From: Deltaproteobacteria bacterium
GTDB lineage: Bacteria; Desulfobacterota; Binatia; DP-6
Length of the DNA: 33,302 bases
Direction: 5' to 3'
Assembly (NCBI GenBank): GCA_005879795.1
Contig: VBKJ01000192.1
Span: 1 to 33,302 of the forward strand
Part shown: positions 23,095-30,723 of the stretch, in pieces
Layout: every line of letters starts with the position of its first letter
Position numbering within the stretch: the first letter of the stretch is position 1
The notes under the pieces: generated by a model
Database searches by the model: none
The model's input: the letters and a program-made list of their open reading frames with translations, nothing else
Told to the model about the DNA's origin: nothing
Position numbers and translations under genes: made by a program

Positions 23095-24960
23095 CTACCG
23101 CGCGACCTCGGCTGCCGGCCGCGCCGGCGCCGCGGCGGGCCAGAGCACCCGCACCGTGGTGCCGCGGCCGACGGCGCTGGTGATGCCGAGCTCGCCGCCA
23201 TGGGCCTGGACGATGTGCTTCACGATCGCGAGCCCGAGCCCCGTGCCGCCGAGGGCGCGCGAGCGTCCCTTGTCGACGCGGAAGAAGCGCTCGGTCAGCC
23301 GCGGCAGGTCCCGCGCGGGGATGCCGACGCCCGTGTCCTCGACGGCGATCTCGACCATGCCGTCGTGCTCGGCGCCGCTGGCGGCGGCCCGCACGAACAC
23401 GCGGCCGCCCCCCGGCGTGTACTTGATCGCGTTGTCGACCAGGTTGATGAGCACCTGCCGGAAGCGATCCGCGTCAGCCTCGAGCGCGGGGCTGGCCGGG
23501 TCGACCTGCGCGCCGAGCTCGACGCCACCCCGCGCCGCCGTGTCGGAGAGGATCTGGAGCGCGTCCTCCACCGCGGGCGCAACGGCGACCGTGCCGAGGC
23601 GGAGCGGGCTGCGCCCCAGCTCCAGGTCGGAGAGGGTGAGCAGGTCGTCGATCAGCCGCCCGAGGCGCTCCGAGTGCCGGTCGATGACCGAGAGAAAACG
23701 CCGCCGCGCCTCGCGGTCGTCGCCCGCGGGGCCGAGGAGGGTCTCCGCGTAGCCCTTGATGGCCGTGACCGGCGTGCGCAGCTCGTGCGACACGTTGGCG
23801 ACGAAGTCGCGGCGCACGACCTCCAGGCGGCGCAGCTCGGTGACGTCGTGCAGCACGAGCACGTAGCCGAAGGGCTGGCCGTCGGGGCCGCACAGCCGAG
23901 CCCCGTTCACCTGGAGGGTCGTGCGCTCGGCGCCCTCGAGCATCAGGTCGCGCGAGAGGACCGTCTCGCCCCCGGCGAGCCCGCGCAGCATCTCGCTCAC
24001 CTGCGGCTGGCGCGCGACCTCGACGAGCGACCGCCCGGCGCCGTCGAGGCCCGCGGGCAGGCCGAGCAGCTCGCGCGCACGCTCGTTCATGAGCGCCACC
24101 CGGCCGACCAGGTCGGTGACCAGCACGCCCTCCACCATGCCGCGCAGGATCGCCTCCAGCCGCTCGCGCTCGACGCGCAGCGCCGCGATGGTGGCCGCCA
24201 CCTCGCGCGCCATCTCGGCGAGCTGCGCCTCGAGGACGCCCAGGTCGTCGCGCCGCTCGGGCGCCAGGTAGGGCGCGGGGGCGCCGCCCGCGACGGCGCG
24301 CGCGAACGCGACCAGCCGCTGGATGCGGCGCAGCACGCGGCGCGAGAGGACGAGCGAGGTCGCGAGGCCGAGGAGCATCGCCGCGAGGAGCCCGATGACG
24401 AGGAGCCGGCGGAGATGCGCCACATTCTCCGCCACCGCCGTCAAGGGCAGCGCCGTGCGCACGACGCGCACCGCGTCGGCGCGCGTCTGCAGCCAGGCGG
24501 TGTAGAGAAGCAGCGCGCCGACCGTGGCGCTGTGGCGGACGGCCTGGCCGCGGCCCATGGTGAGGGCGTCCTTGACCTCGGGCCGATCGGCGTGGTTCTC
24601 GAGCGACTCCGAGGAGCGCGTCGACTCGCCGAGCACGCGGCCGTCCGCCGCGATCACGGTGAGGCGGACGCCGAGGTCGGCGGCGAGCTGCGCGCAGGCC
24701 ACGTCGAGCGGCGCGCCGGCCGTCCACGGCAGCGCCTCCCCCGCGACGCGCGCCTCGGCCAGGAGGCGCTCGCCGAGCGTCTCGATCTGGTGCCGCTCGA
24801 CCGTGAGCGCGACGTAGGGGATCGCCGTCGCGAGCGCGGCGCCGAGCGCCGCGAGCGTCGGCAGGACGAACTGGAGGACGAGCCTACGGCTCGAGCGCGT
24901 CGGGGTTGAACTTGTAGCCGACGCCGCGGACGGTGAGGATGAGCTCGGGGTTGGCGTCAT
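23095..24960 (-). CDS. phoR: PhoR-like sensor histidine kinase (start uncertain)
   Basis: About 621 residues from ATG 24960, or about 595 from the membrane segment. An N-terminal helix (LPTLAALGAALATAIPYVAL) is followed by a periplasmic domain, then a second membrane helix (LLVIGLLAAMLLGLATSLVL), HAMP and PAS domains (GMVEGVLVTDLVGRVALMNE). The kinase core has an H-box FVANVSHELRTPVTAIKGY, N-box LINLVDNAIKYTPGGG, G1 VEDTGVGIP and G2 GGTGLGLAIVKHI. It senses phosphate status with PhoU and phosphorylates PhoB. The only canonical start near the membrane segment is ATG 24960, which overlaps phoB by 77 bp and adds a Ser/Pro/Thr-rich leader. A non-canonical start next to the phoB stop is equally possible. 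Confidence 0.92.
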   Translation of the reverse strand: MTPTPSSSSPSAASATSSTPTRSSRRLVLQFVLPTLAALGAALATAIPYVALTVERHQIETLGERLLAEARVAGEALPWTAGAPLDVACAQLAADLGVRLTVIAADGRVLGESTRSSESLENHADRPEVKDALTMGRGQAVRHSATVGALLLYTAWLQTRADAVRVVRTALPLTAVAENVAHLRRLLVIGLLAAMLLGLATSLVLSRRVLRRIQRLVAFARAVAGGAPAPYLAPERRDDLGVLEAQLAEMAREVAATIAALRVERERLEAILRGMVEGVLVTDLVGRVALMNERARELLGLPAGLDGAGRSLVEVARQPQVSEMLRGLAGGETVLSRDLMLEGAERTTLQVNGARLCGPDGQPFGYVLVLHDVTELRRLEVVRRDFVANVSHELRTPVTAIKGYAETLLGPAGDDREARRRFLSVIDRHSERLGRLIDDLLTLSDLELGRSPLRLGTVAVAPAVEDALQILSDTAARGGVELGAQVDPASPALEADADRFRQVLINLVDNAIKYTPGGGRVFVRAAASGAEHDGMVEIAVEDTGVGIPARDLPRLTERFFRVDKGRSRALGGTGLGLAIVKHIVQAHGGELGITSAVGRGTTVRVLWPAAAPARPAAEVAR

Positions 24961-25600
24961 CGCGCTCGATGCGTCTCCGCAGCCGGCGGACGTGGACGTC
25001 CACGGTGCGCGGCTCGACGTGCGTGTCGGGGCCCCATACGAGGTCCAGGAGCTGGAGCCGATCGTACACCCGATTGGGGTGGCGGACGAAGAACTTGAGG
25101 AGCTCGAACTCCCGCAGGGAGAGGCCGAGGCGCTCCCCATCGATGAACCCCTCGTAGGTGTCGAAGTCGAGCCGCAGGCGGCCCCGCTCGAAGATCTCGT
25201 GCGGGGCCGGGGTGTCCTCGCCGTGCGTGCGCCGGAGCACGGCCCGCACCCGCGCCACCAGCTCGCGCGGGCTGAACGGCTTGGTCACGTAGTCGTCGGC
25301 TCCGAACTCGAGGCCGAGGACCCGGTCCACCTCCGCCGCCTTGGCGGTGAGCATGATGACCGGGAGGGCGCGCGTCCCCTCGGCGGCCCGCAGGCGCCGG
25401 CAGACCTCGAGCCCGTCCATCGCCGGCAGCATCAGGTCGAGCACTACGAGCGCGGGCCGCTCGGCCACCACCACGGTCAGGGCGCTCTCGCCCGACTCCG
25501 CCTCACGGACGGCATAGCCTTCCTGCTCGAGGTGGAAGCGGACGAGCTCGCGGATGTCCTTCTCGTCCTCGACCACGAGGATCGTGCGCTTGACGCCCAC
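24884..25600 (-). CDS. phoB: PhoB-like OmpR-family response regulator
   Basis: A 238-residue regulator. The receiver domain (1-120) has the acidic cluster E11-D12-E13, phospho-acceptor D55 in VVLDLMLPAMDG, T85 and K107 (VTKPFSPREL). The C-terminal winged helix contains LSLREFELLKFFVRHPNRVY and the recognition-helix region HVEPRTVDVHVRRLRRRIER, ending RGVGYKFNPD. It should bind 11-bp-phased CTGTCAC-like repeats, four sets of which I list in this window. It is the first gene of phoB-phoR. Three such repeats lie 30-58 bp upstream of ATG 25600, suggesting autoregulation. Confidence 0.95.
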   Translation of the reverse strand: MGVKRTILVVEDEKDIRELVRFHLEQEGYAVREAESGESALTVVVAERPALVVLDLMLPAMDGLEVCRRLRAAEGTRALPVIMLTAKAAEVDRVLGLEFGADDYVTKPFSPRELVARVRAVLRRTHGEDTPAPHEIFERGRLRLDFDTYEGFIDGERLGLSLREFELLKFFVRHPNRVYDRLQLLDLVWGPDTHVEPRTVDVHVRRLRRRIERDDANPELILTVRGVGYKFNPDALEP

Positions 25601-25629
25601 GGAAACCGCCCTCAGGCTACTGGCTCATT

Positions 25630-25658
25630 ATGACACGCCGGTGACGGGACGGTGAACT
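25630..25658 (-). promoter_or_regulatory. Candidate PhoB box upstream of phoB
   Basis: Read on the minus strand: AGTTCAC (25658-25652), CCGTCAC (25647-25641) and GTGTCAT (25636-25630), at exactly 11-bp steps. Matches to the CTGTCAC/T half-site are 4/7, 6/7 and 6/7. A weak -10 (TAGCCT, 25619-25614) lies 10 bp beyond the last repeat, close to the usual PhoB promoter spacing, which would give a very short leader before ATG 25600. Confidence 0.6.
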
Positions 25659-25664
25659 CTCGCC

Positions 25665-25682
25665 GGGCCCGGGCCCGGGCCC
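25665..25682. repeat. Tandem GGGCCC hexamers
   Basis: Three perfect head-to-tail copies of the self-complementary hexamer GGGCCC, with a fourth copy at 25686-25691. The block lies between the phoB Pho-box-like repeats and the promoter region of the amidotransferase gene. It can fold on either strand and is prone to slippage. Function unknown. Confidence 0.7.
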
Positions 25683-25731
25683 ACCGGGCCCGCGCCTTGA
25701 CTGCGGGCCACCGCTCGGCAAAGAGGGGCCC

Positions 25732-26481
25732 ATGGTGCGTCGGGGTGGGGACGCGGACGCCTCCGGCGAGGGCACCTCCTGGCTCGTGCTCCGGCACGTG
25801 CAGGCCGAGGGGCTCGGCCTCCTCGTCAACGTGCTGCGCGACCGGGGCATCCACCATCGCTACCTCGACCTGCCGCGCGGCGAGGCGCCGCCGCGCGACC
25901 TCACCAACGTGGGCGGGCTCATCGTGCTGGGCGGGCCCATGTCGGTCTACGAGGCGGAGCGGCACACGTTCCTCCGGACCGAGAGCGGGCTCGTGGAGCG
26001 CGCGTTCACCGCGGGCCGCCCGGTGCTCGGCATCTGCCTCGGCGCACAGCTCATCGCGAGCGTGCTCGGAGCGCGGGTCTACGCTGGCGAGCGGCGCGAG
26101 GTCGGCTGGGCGCCGATCACGCTCACCCCCGAGGGGCGCGACGATCCCGTCTTCGGCGTCCTCGAGCCCGAGCTCACCGTCTTCCACCTGCACGGCGACA
26201 CCTACGAGCTGCCGCCCGACGCGCGCAACCTGGCGCGCTCGGCGCTCTACGAGCAGCAGGCCTTCCGCTGGGGCGACGTCGTCTACGGGCTCCAGTTCCA
26301 CCTCGAGTTCACCGAGACGATGATCCAGCGCCTGGCGACCGAGGCCGAGTCCCGCGCCTACGTCACCGGCGCCGGGGTCGATCCGAAGGCGCTCGTGCGC
26401 GACGCCGCGCAGCACGTGCGCCGCCTCGGGCCGGTGGTGGAGAAGGTGTTCGCCGAGTTCTTCGCTCAGTGCGGGCTCTGA
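25732..26481 (+). CDS. Class-I glutamine amidotransferase (GMP-synthase-like)
   Basis: A 249-residue triad-type glutaminase domain. Nucleophile Cys102 is in GICLGAQLIASVLGAR, His190 and Glu192 are in LQFHLEFTE, and LIVLGGPMSVYEAERH shows the oxyanion-side loop. There is no synthetase or substrate domain, so it is a stand-alone protein like those often annotated as GMP-synthase-like; the amine acceptor is unknown. ATG 25732 is preceded by GAGGGG. A TTGACT at 25697-25702 could be a -35 element. The last 16 bp overlap the convergent phosphatase gene. Confidence 0.85.
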   Translation: MVRRGGDADASGEGTSWLVLRHVQAEGLGLLVNVLRDRGIHHRYLDLPRGEAPPRDLTNVGGLIVLGGPMSVYEAERHTFLRTESGLVERAFTAGRPVLGICLGAQLIASVLGARVYAGERREVGWAPITLTPEGRDDPVFGVLEPELTVFHLHGDTYELPPDARNLARSALYEQQAFRWGDVVYGLQFHLEFTETMIQRLATEAESRAYVTGAGVDPKALVRDAAQHVRRLGPVVEKVFAEFFAQCGL

Positions 26482-27836
26482 GCGAGCAGCGCGGCGATCG
26501 GGTGTCCGGCGCGCGCGGGCGGCACCGCGCGACCGTCGAGCAGCCGGGGCACGCGCAGCCCGAGGAGCGCGGCGATGGTCGGCGCGACGTCCACCGAGCC
26601 GGGCGACGGCGTGCCGCGTGGCGCGGCGCGGAGCCCCGCCCAGCCGCCCGTCACGACGAGCGGCACGGCGAGGTCCTCGGGCCCGCCGTGGTTGCCGAGG
26701 AGCCCCGCCTCGACCGGGTCGAACGGGTCGACGAACTGGTGACCGGGTGCGGCCACGAGGAGGAGCTCGCCCGTGCGCGGATGGTCGAGATGCCAGTCGG
26801 GATGGACCGCGCCGAGCGTCGGCACGTCCGGCACGGGCAGGCGGGCCAGCACCTCCGCGACACCCGGCGCCGCGCGCGCGAGCGCGGCGACGCGGGCGAG
26901 CGGCTCCGCCGCATCGCCCGCGGCGGCGGCGCCGGCCGCCACGCGCTCGGCATAGACGTGCTCCACGCCGCCGTCGGCGACGACCGTGACCCCGCGGACC
27001 ATCTCCCGCCGGAGCACGGGCTCGAGCGAGATCACGGGGTGCGGCCGCTCCGGCGTCGGGCCGACGGCACTCATGCCGTGGTCGGCGGTCACGATGACGA
27101 CCGAGCGGTCCCAGCGCCCGCGGGCGTGGAGATCGTCGAGCAGGCGGCCGACGGCAGCGTCGGCGCCGGCCACGGCGCGTACGTACTCCGGCCCGTCGGG
27201 ACCGCGCGCGTGCCCCGTCCGGTCGACGTCCGAGAGGTTCAGCACCGCGAGGTCGGGCTCGGCAGCGGCCGCGAGCGCGAGGACCGCCCCCATGGTCTCG
27301 GCGTCTGGGGCATAGCCGCTCGCGGGATCGCGGCGGGCGGGTGGAAGCCGCTCCGGTGACCAGAGCATGTCGGGCGCCCGCTGGCGCGCGGGCACGCCCG
27401 CGAACAGGCGCGCGAGCTTGGGCTTGCCCAGGGCGGCCATGGTCGCGAGCGACGGCTGGTCCGTCTCGGCGACCGTGAAGAGGGTCTCCACCTTGATCAG
27501 CGCCGCGTTGTCGAGCTTCTCCGGCGGCGCGCCGGGGGCGCGGCTCCTGTAGGCGTTCCCCGTGATGCCGTGCGCGTCGGGGTAGGCGCCGGTCAGCAGC
27601 GTCACGTGGTTCGGGTTCGTGCGCGCCGGCATGACCGCGTGCGCGTCCGGAAAGAGGGAGCTGTGCGCGGGCTCGTGCGCCACCGCCTCGAAGAGCCGCG
27701 GCATGTGCGCCGCGTCCGCGACGCGGGCGGCGAGCCCGTCCACGATCACGAGGTAGACGTGCGGGCGCGGCGGCGCGTCCGCCGCGGCGCGCAGCGAGCA
27801 GGCGAGGAGCCACGCGAGGGCCAGGAGGGCGCGCAT
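26466..27836 (-). CDS. Exported nucleotide-pyrophosphatase/phosphodiesterase-type phosphatase
   Basis: A 456-residue member of the alkaline-phosphatase superfamily, NPP-like. A signal peptide (MRALLALAWLLACSLRAAA) sends it out of the cytoplasm. Metal and nucleophile residues are visible: D33 in VYLVIVDGLAARV, nucleophile Thr73 in PARTNPNHVTLLTGAYPDAH, the D...H pair in LNLSDVDRTGHARGP and DHGM in VIVTADHGMSAVGPTP. It could release phosphate from diesters or nucleotides outside the membrane, complementing Pst uptake. No Pho-box-like repeat is visible upstream (27837-27882), so control by PhoB is unsupported. The upstream neighbour is divergent. Confidence 0.88.
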   Translation of the reverse strand: MRALLALAWLLACSLRAAADAPPRPHVYLVIVDGLAARVADAAHMPRLFEAVAHEPAHSSLFPDAHAVMPARTNPNHVTLLTGAYPDAHGITGNAYRSRAPGAPPEKLDNAALIKVETLFTVAETDQPSLATMAALGKPKLARLFAGVPARQRAPDMLWSPERLPPARRDPASGYAPDAETMGAVLALAAAAEPDLAVLNLSDVDRTGHARGPDGPEYVRAVAGADAAVGRLLDDLHARGRWDRSVVIVTADHGMSAVGPTPERPHPVISLEPVLRREMVRGVTVVADGGVEHVYAERVAAGAAAAGDAAEPLARVAALARAAPGVAEVLARLPVPDVPTLGAVHPDWHLDHPRTGELLLVAAPGHQFVDPFDPVEAGLLGNHGGPEDLAVPLVVTGGWAGLRAAPRGTPSPGSVDVAPTIAALLGLRVPRLLDGRAVPPARAGHPIAALLAQSPH

Positions 27837-27882
27837 CCCGGGGCGTGTAGACCCCTCGCGAGCGAAAAGCTAGAAGCCTCGC

Positions 27883-29424
27883 GTGACGACGAGCGCGCGC
27901 TTGACGATCCTTTCCGGCGACGGCCCGCTCGTTCTGGTCGCGCCGCACGGGGGTCGCCGGGACGCGAAGCGCCGGCCGTGGGCCGGCGGGCACCTCCGCG
28001 TGAACGACCTGCACACGGCGTCGCTCACCGCCGAGCTGGCGACGCTCACGGGCGCGGCCGCGCTCATCAACACGGAGCACGATCGCAACGACGTCGATCT
28101 GAACCGGGTGAGCGAGGCGCACGAGCGCGTGCCGTGGTTCCTCGAGCGTCTCGCCGGGCTGCTCGACACGGCTCTCCGCCGCCACGGGCGTGCGACGCTC
28201 CTCGCCCTGCACGGCTGGAACGTGGTGGAGCCGGTCGTCGACCTGGGCCTCGGCTGCGCGCCCGGCGAGGACCCGTTCGCCGCCGGCCGCGCCGCGGCCG
28301 TGAGCCCGGCCTTCGCGGCGAGCGCTCTCCCGCGCCTCGTGGCGGCGTGCCGCGCGCGCGGCATCACCGCCACGGTCGGCGCGCGCTACCCGGCGCGCCA
28401 CCGCGAGAACCTGGTCCAGCTCTTCACGCGGCGCTACGCCGAGGACGGCCGCCCGCTGGTGCGCGCGCTCGCGGCCCTGGCGCCGTTCGTCGACGCCGTG
28501 CAGCTAGAGCTGGGCATCCCGCTGCGCTGGCCGGGACAATGGCGCGCGCGCCTGGTCGCGGCGTGCGCCGACGCGCTGCCGGCGCTCCTCGGCGCCCCGC
28601 GGCCGGCGACCGAACCGCCCAGCGGTGCCGCCGCTGCCCCGCCCGCGGCGCCCCTCCCGCGCCGGCTCGAGTTCGCCGGCGCGGCGCTCTCGGGCCTGGT
28701 CGGGCTGGACGCGGCCGGCACCGGGCGGCTCCTCCTCTTCCCCGCAGGCGGCGACCTCGTCCTCTTCACCGGCGAGCGCCTCGGGCGCACGGCGGGAGGG
28801 CTCCGCGTGGAGCCGTCGGCGAGCGGCGGCCTCGCCCTCCGCTGCGACGGCCCCCTCCTCCGCTTCCCGGACACGACGCCGTTCCTCGATCTGGAGACCG
28901 GCCTCGCGCGTGCCCGTCTCGTCGACGGCGAGATCGATCTCCGCTTCGCGCCCCGGCACGCGCACGACGGCACGGCCGAGTTCGGCACGATCACGGGGAG
29001 CGTCGCGCTGGACGGCGTGCTGGAGCCCGTCACGGCGCGCGGCTTCGTCGAGGACGGCACGCCGGCGGGACCGTGGCCGCGGCTGCGTGCCGCGCTCGAC
29101 CTGGGCGACGGCGCACGCCTCGCGCTCACGCTCGGCCTCCCGGGCGGCCAGGCGAGCGGCTTCCTCTGTCGTGACGGGCGGCACATCGCGGTGGCGGCGG
29201 CGCGCGCGGCGCTCGGCCCGGCCGAGGCGCCGCTCGCGCGCGTCACGCTCGAGCTGGAGCTGGCCGACGGCAGCCGGCGCCGCCTCGCGGCGCGCGCGCT
29301 CCATCGCCTGCCCGTGATCCGCGCCCGCGGCCGCGCGCCGGTGCGTGTCGAGTTCGCGGCTTGCTGCCTGGACGACGCTCCAGCCCCGGACCCGGCAGGC
29401 TGGCTCGAGGTCGGCGGGCTGTAG
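27883..29424 (+). CDS. N-formylglutamate-amidohydrolase-like protein with unknown C-terminal domain
   Basis: A 513-residue protein. The N-terminal 235 residues resemble the FGase family. PHGG (21-24) in PLVLVAPHGGRRDA would be the first metal motif, HDRNDVDLNR (66-75) contains the D-x-N-R signature, LALHGWN (H110) a further His, and DAVQLELGIPLR a conserved Glu. A Pro/Ala linker (about 245-262) leads to a beta-rich C-terminal half of about 250 residues with repeated strands (RLEFAGAALSGLVGL, GLRVEPSASGGLALRCDGPL). I cannot place that half in a family. The length is about double that of a normal FGase. No histidine-degradation genes are nearby, so its substrate is unknown. Confidence 0.7.
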   Translation: MTTSARLTILSGDGPLVLVAPHGGRRDAKRRPWAGGHLRVNDLHTASLTAELATLTGAAALINTEHDRNDVDLNRVSEAHERVPWFLERLAGLLDTALRRHGRATLLALHGWNVVEPVVDLGLGCAPGEDPFAAGRAAAVSPAFAASALPRLVAACRARGITATVGARYPARHRENLVQLFTRRYAEDGRPLVRALAALAPFVDAVQLELGIPLRWPGQWRARLVAACADALPALLGAPRPATEPPSGAAAAPPAAPLPRRLEFAGAALSGLVGLDAAGTGRLLLFPAGGDLVLFTGERLGRTAGGLRVEPSASGGLALRCDGPLLRFPDTTPFLDLETGLARARLVDGEIDLRFAPRHAHDGTAEFGTITGSVALDGVLEPVTARGFVEDGTPAGPWPRLRAALDLGDGARLALTLGLPGGQASGFLCRDGRHIAVAAARAALGPAEAPLARVTLELELADGSRRRLAARALHRLPVIRARGRAPVRVEFAACCLDDAPAPDPAGWLEVGGL

Positions 29425-29437
29425 GGGCCGCCCGCCG
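29412..29437. terminator. GC-rich hairpin between convergent genes
   Basis: CGGCGGGC (29412-29419) pairs perfectly with GCCCGCCG (29430-29437) around a 10-nt loop. It spans the stop codon at 29424 and the gap to the next, convergent gene. No T-run follows on either strand, so it is at best a weak or factor-assisted bidirectional terminator. Confidence 0.3.
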
Positions 29438-29446
29438 CGACGGCCG

Positions 29447-29830
29447 CTACTGCACCACGCACGCCCCGTCGGGCACGCCGCAGATCGTGAAGTCGTAGCA
29501 GCCGTCGCCGACGTAGTCGCCGCTGATGAAGCAGCGCACGACGCCCCCGCGAGTCAGGACGGCGCCCAGCACCTCGCCGGTCGCCGCGTCCTCGCAGAAG
29601 AACGCATGGCCCCGGAAGCCGAACTGCCGGAGCTCCCGGGCCGCGAGCGTGATGCAGCCCAGGCTGTCGCCCCGGAAGTCCGTCGTGTGCGTCTCGGGCC
29701 GGATCGCCTTCCGCGCGGAGAGCTTGGTGGCGATGGCCCGGGCGAAGGCGTCCCGGTCCGCGGCGGCCGCCGGGCGGCCGAGAGCCGCGAGCGCGAGCAC
29801 CACGGCGATGATCCCGATCAACGTTCGCAT
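29447..29830 (-). CDS. Small secreted Cys-rich protein of unknown function
   Basis: About 127 residues from ATG 29830, which has AGGAGG 8 nt upstream. A clear signal peptide (MRTLIGIIAVVLALAALGRP, cleavage after about AAAA) precedes a small domain with six Cys (in LGCITLAAR, FFCEDAATG, RCFISGDY, GCYDFTICG and GACVVQ). Most are in the C-terminal half, suggesting disulphides in the periplasm. I do not recognise a family. It is convergent with the FGase-like gene and stands alone. Confidence 0.7.
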   Translation of the reverse strand: MRTLIGIIAVVLALAALGRPAAAADRDAFARAIATKLSARKAIRPETHTTDFRGDSLGCITLAARELRQFGFRGHAFFCEDAATGEVLGAVLTRGGVVRCFISGDYVGDGCYDFTICGVPDGACVVQ

Positions 29831-29929
29831 GGCAAGACCTCCTGCGGCGCGGCGTGGCAACACCGAGCGCGGGACGAGGTTGCGCGTCCCCGGGCCGTAG
29901 TATGCCGGTTCGCTTCCGGCGGGGAGCGT

Positions 29930-30655
29930 CTACCGTCCGGGCGGCAGTGCGAAATCGACGCTGACGGAGCCGCCCGGCGGGACGGCCACCGGGCGCTCGG
30001 TACGGCCGAGCACCTCGTGCCAGAGCGCGAGCGTGTACGACCCCGGGGGCACGGTGGCGATCGCGAAGCGCCCGTCGGTGCCGGTCACGGCGGCGCGCGG
30101 ATGGTCGAGGACCACGAGCCAGCCGCGCATCCAGGGGTGCACGTCGCAGCCGAGGCGAACGAGTGCCTCGCCGGTCGGGGGGAGCGCGGCCGCAAGACGG
30201 CGCGTCAGGTCCATCGTCTGCCCTGGAACGGCGAGCGCGAGGTTCGCGACCGAGACCTCCGGCTCCGCGACCAGCACGGGATGGGCGTTGTGCAGGATCG
30301 GGTCCGAGGTCCGCACGCGCACGCTCTGGCCCCGCGTCACCACCTGCACGCGCGGGATGAAGCGGCAGCGCGCGTTGTCGACCAGCGCCTCGGGGGGCTC
30401 GGCCGGCGCGCCGGCCACGACGCCGCGCACGACGACGACCGCGTTCGCCACGCCGCCGTCGTGGTCCACGAGCAGCGACTCGTCGGGGATCTCCGTCCCG
30501 CACGCCGCGGGGTCGACGGTCGCGGCGATCGGCGGGCGCGGCCCGGGCGGCGCTCCGGCGAGGCGCACCCGGCCCACGATGCGCCCGGGGCTCGGCTCTT
30601 CCGCGCGGGCCAGCGCCGTCGAGAGCAGGACCAGCGCGAGGACCGGACGGCGCAC
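29930..30655 (-). CDS. Amicyanin-type cupredoxin-like exported protein (copy 1)
   Basis: About 241 residues from GTG 30655 (GGAG 3 nt upstream), with signal peptide VRRPVLALVLLSTALARA. A beta-sandwich domain carries a likely type-1 copper set: His122 or His125 in DPILHNAHPV, and C160-x2-H163-x2-M166 in LGCDVHPWMRGW, the C-x2-H-x2-M spacing seen in amicyanin. The C-terminus has a carboxypeptidase-regulatory-like beta domain (AVTGTDGRFAIATVPPGSYT). It is a paralogue of the protein at 31708-32436. A periplasmic electron-transfer role is inferred; absence of bound copper is possible. It is divergent from the adenosine-deaminase-like gene, with a perfect palindrome between them. Confidence 0.72.
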   Translation of the reverse strand: MRRPVLALVLLSTALARAEEPSPGRIVGRVRLAGAPPGPRPPIAATVDPAACGTEIPDESLLVDHDGGVANAVVVVRGVVAGAPAEPPEALVDNARCRFIPRVQVVTRGQSVRVRTSDPILHNAHPVLVAEPEVSVANLALAVPGQTMDLTRRLAAALPPTGEALVRLGCDVHPWMRGWLVVLDHPRAAVTGTDGRFAIATVPPGSYTLALWHEVLGRTERPVAVPPGGSVSVDFALPPGR

Positions 30656-30677
30656 CGCTCCAGTAGACGCGAAGCGC

Positions 30678-30694
30678 GCGCCTTGACAAGGCGC
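30678..30694. promoter_or_regulatory. Perfect 17-bp palindrome over a TTGACA -35 element
   Basis: GCGCCTTG-A-CAAGGCGC is a perfect inverted repeat with a one-base centre (30686). It covers TTGACA (30683-30688), an ideal -35 for the rightward gene that starts at 30724; no good -10 is seen 17 bp further on. Its position between divergent start codons (30655 and 30724) is typical of an operator. Confidence 0.45.
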
Positions 30695-30723
30695 CGCCCC
30701 CTCTGCGACGGGTCGCGCGGCAC

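Noticed and set aside
27837-27889. Possible Pho box upstream of the NPP-type phosphatase
   Set aside because: A single TCGTCAC-like half-site on the minus strand near 27882 has no partner at 11 bp on either side.
25612-28401. Very long minus-strand frame across the amidotransferase and phosphatase genes
   Set aside because: Only a GC-driven open frame; real genes with catalytic motifs lie in other frames here.
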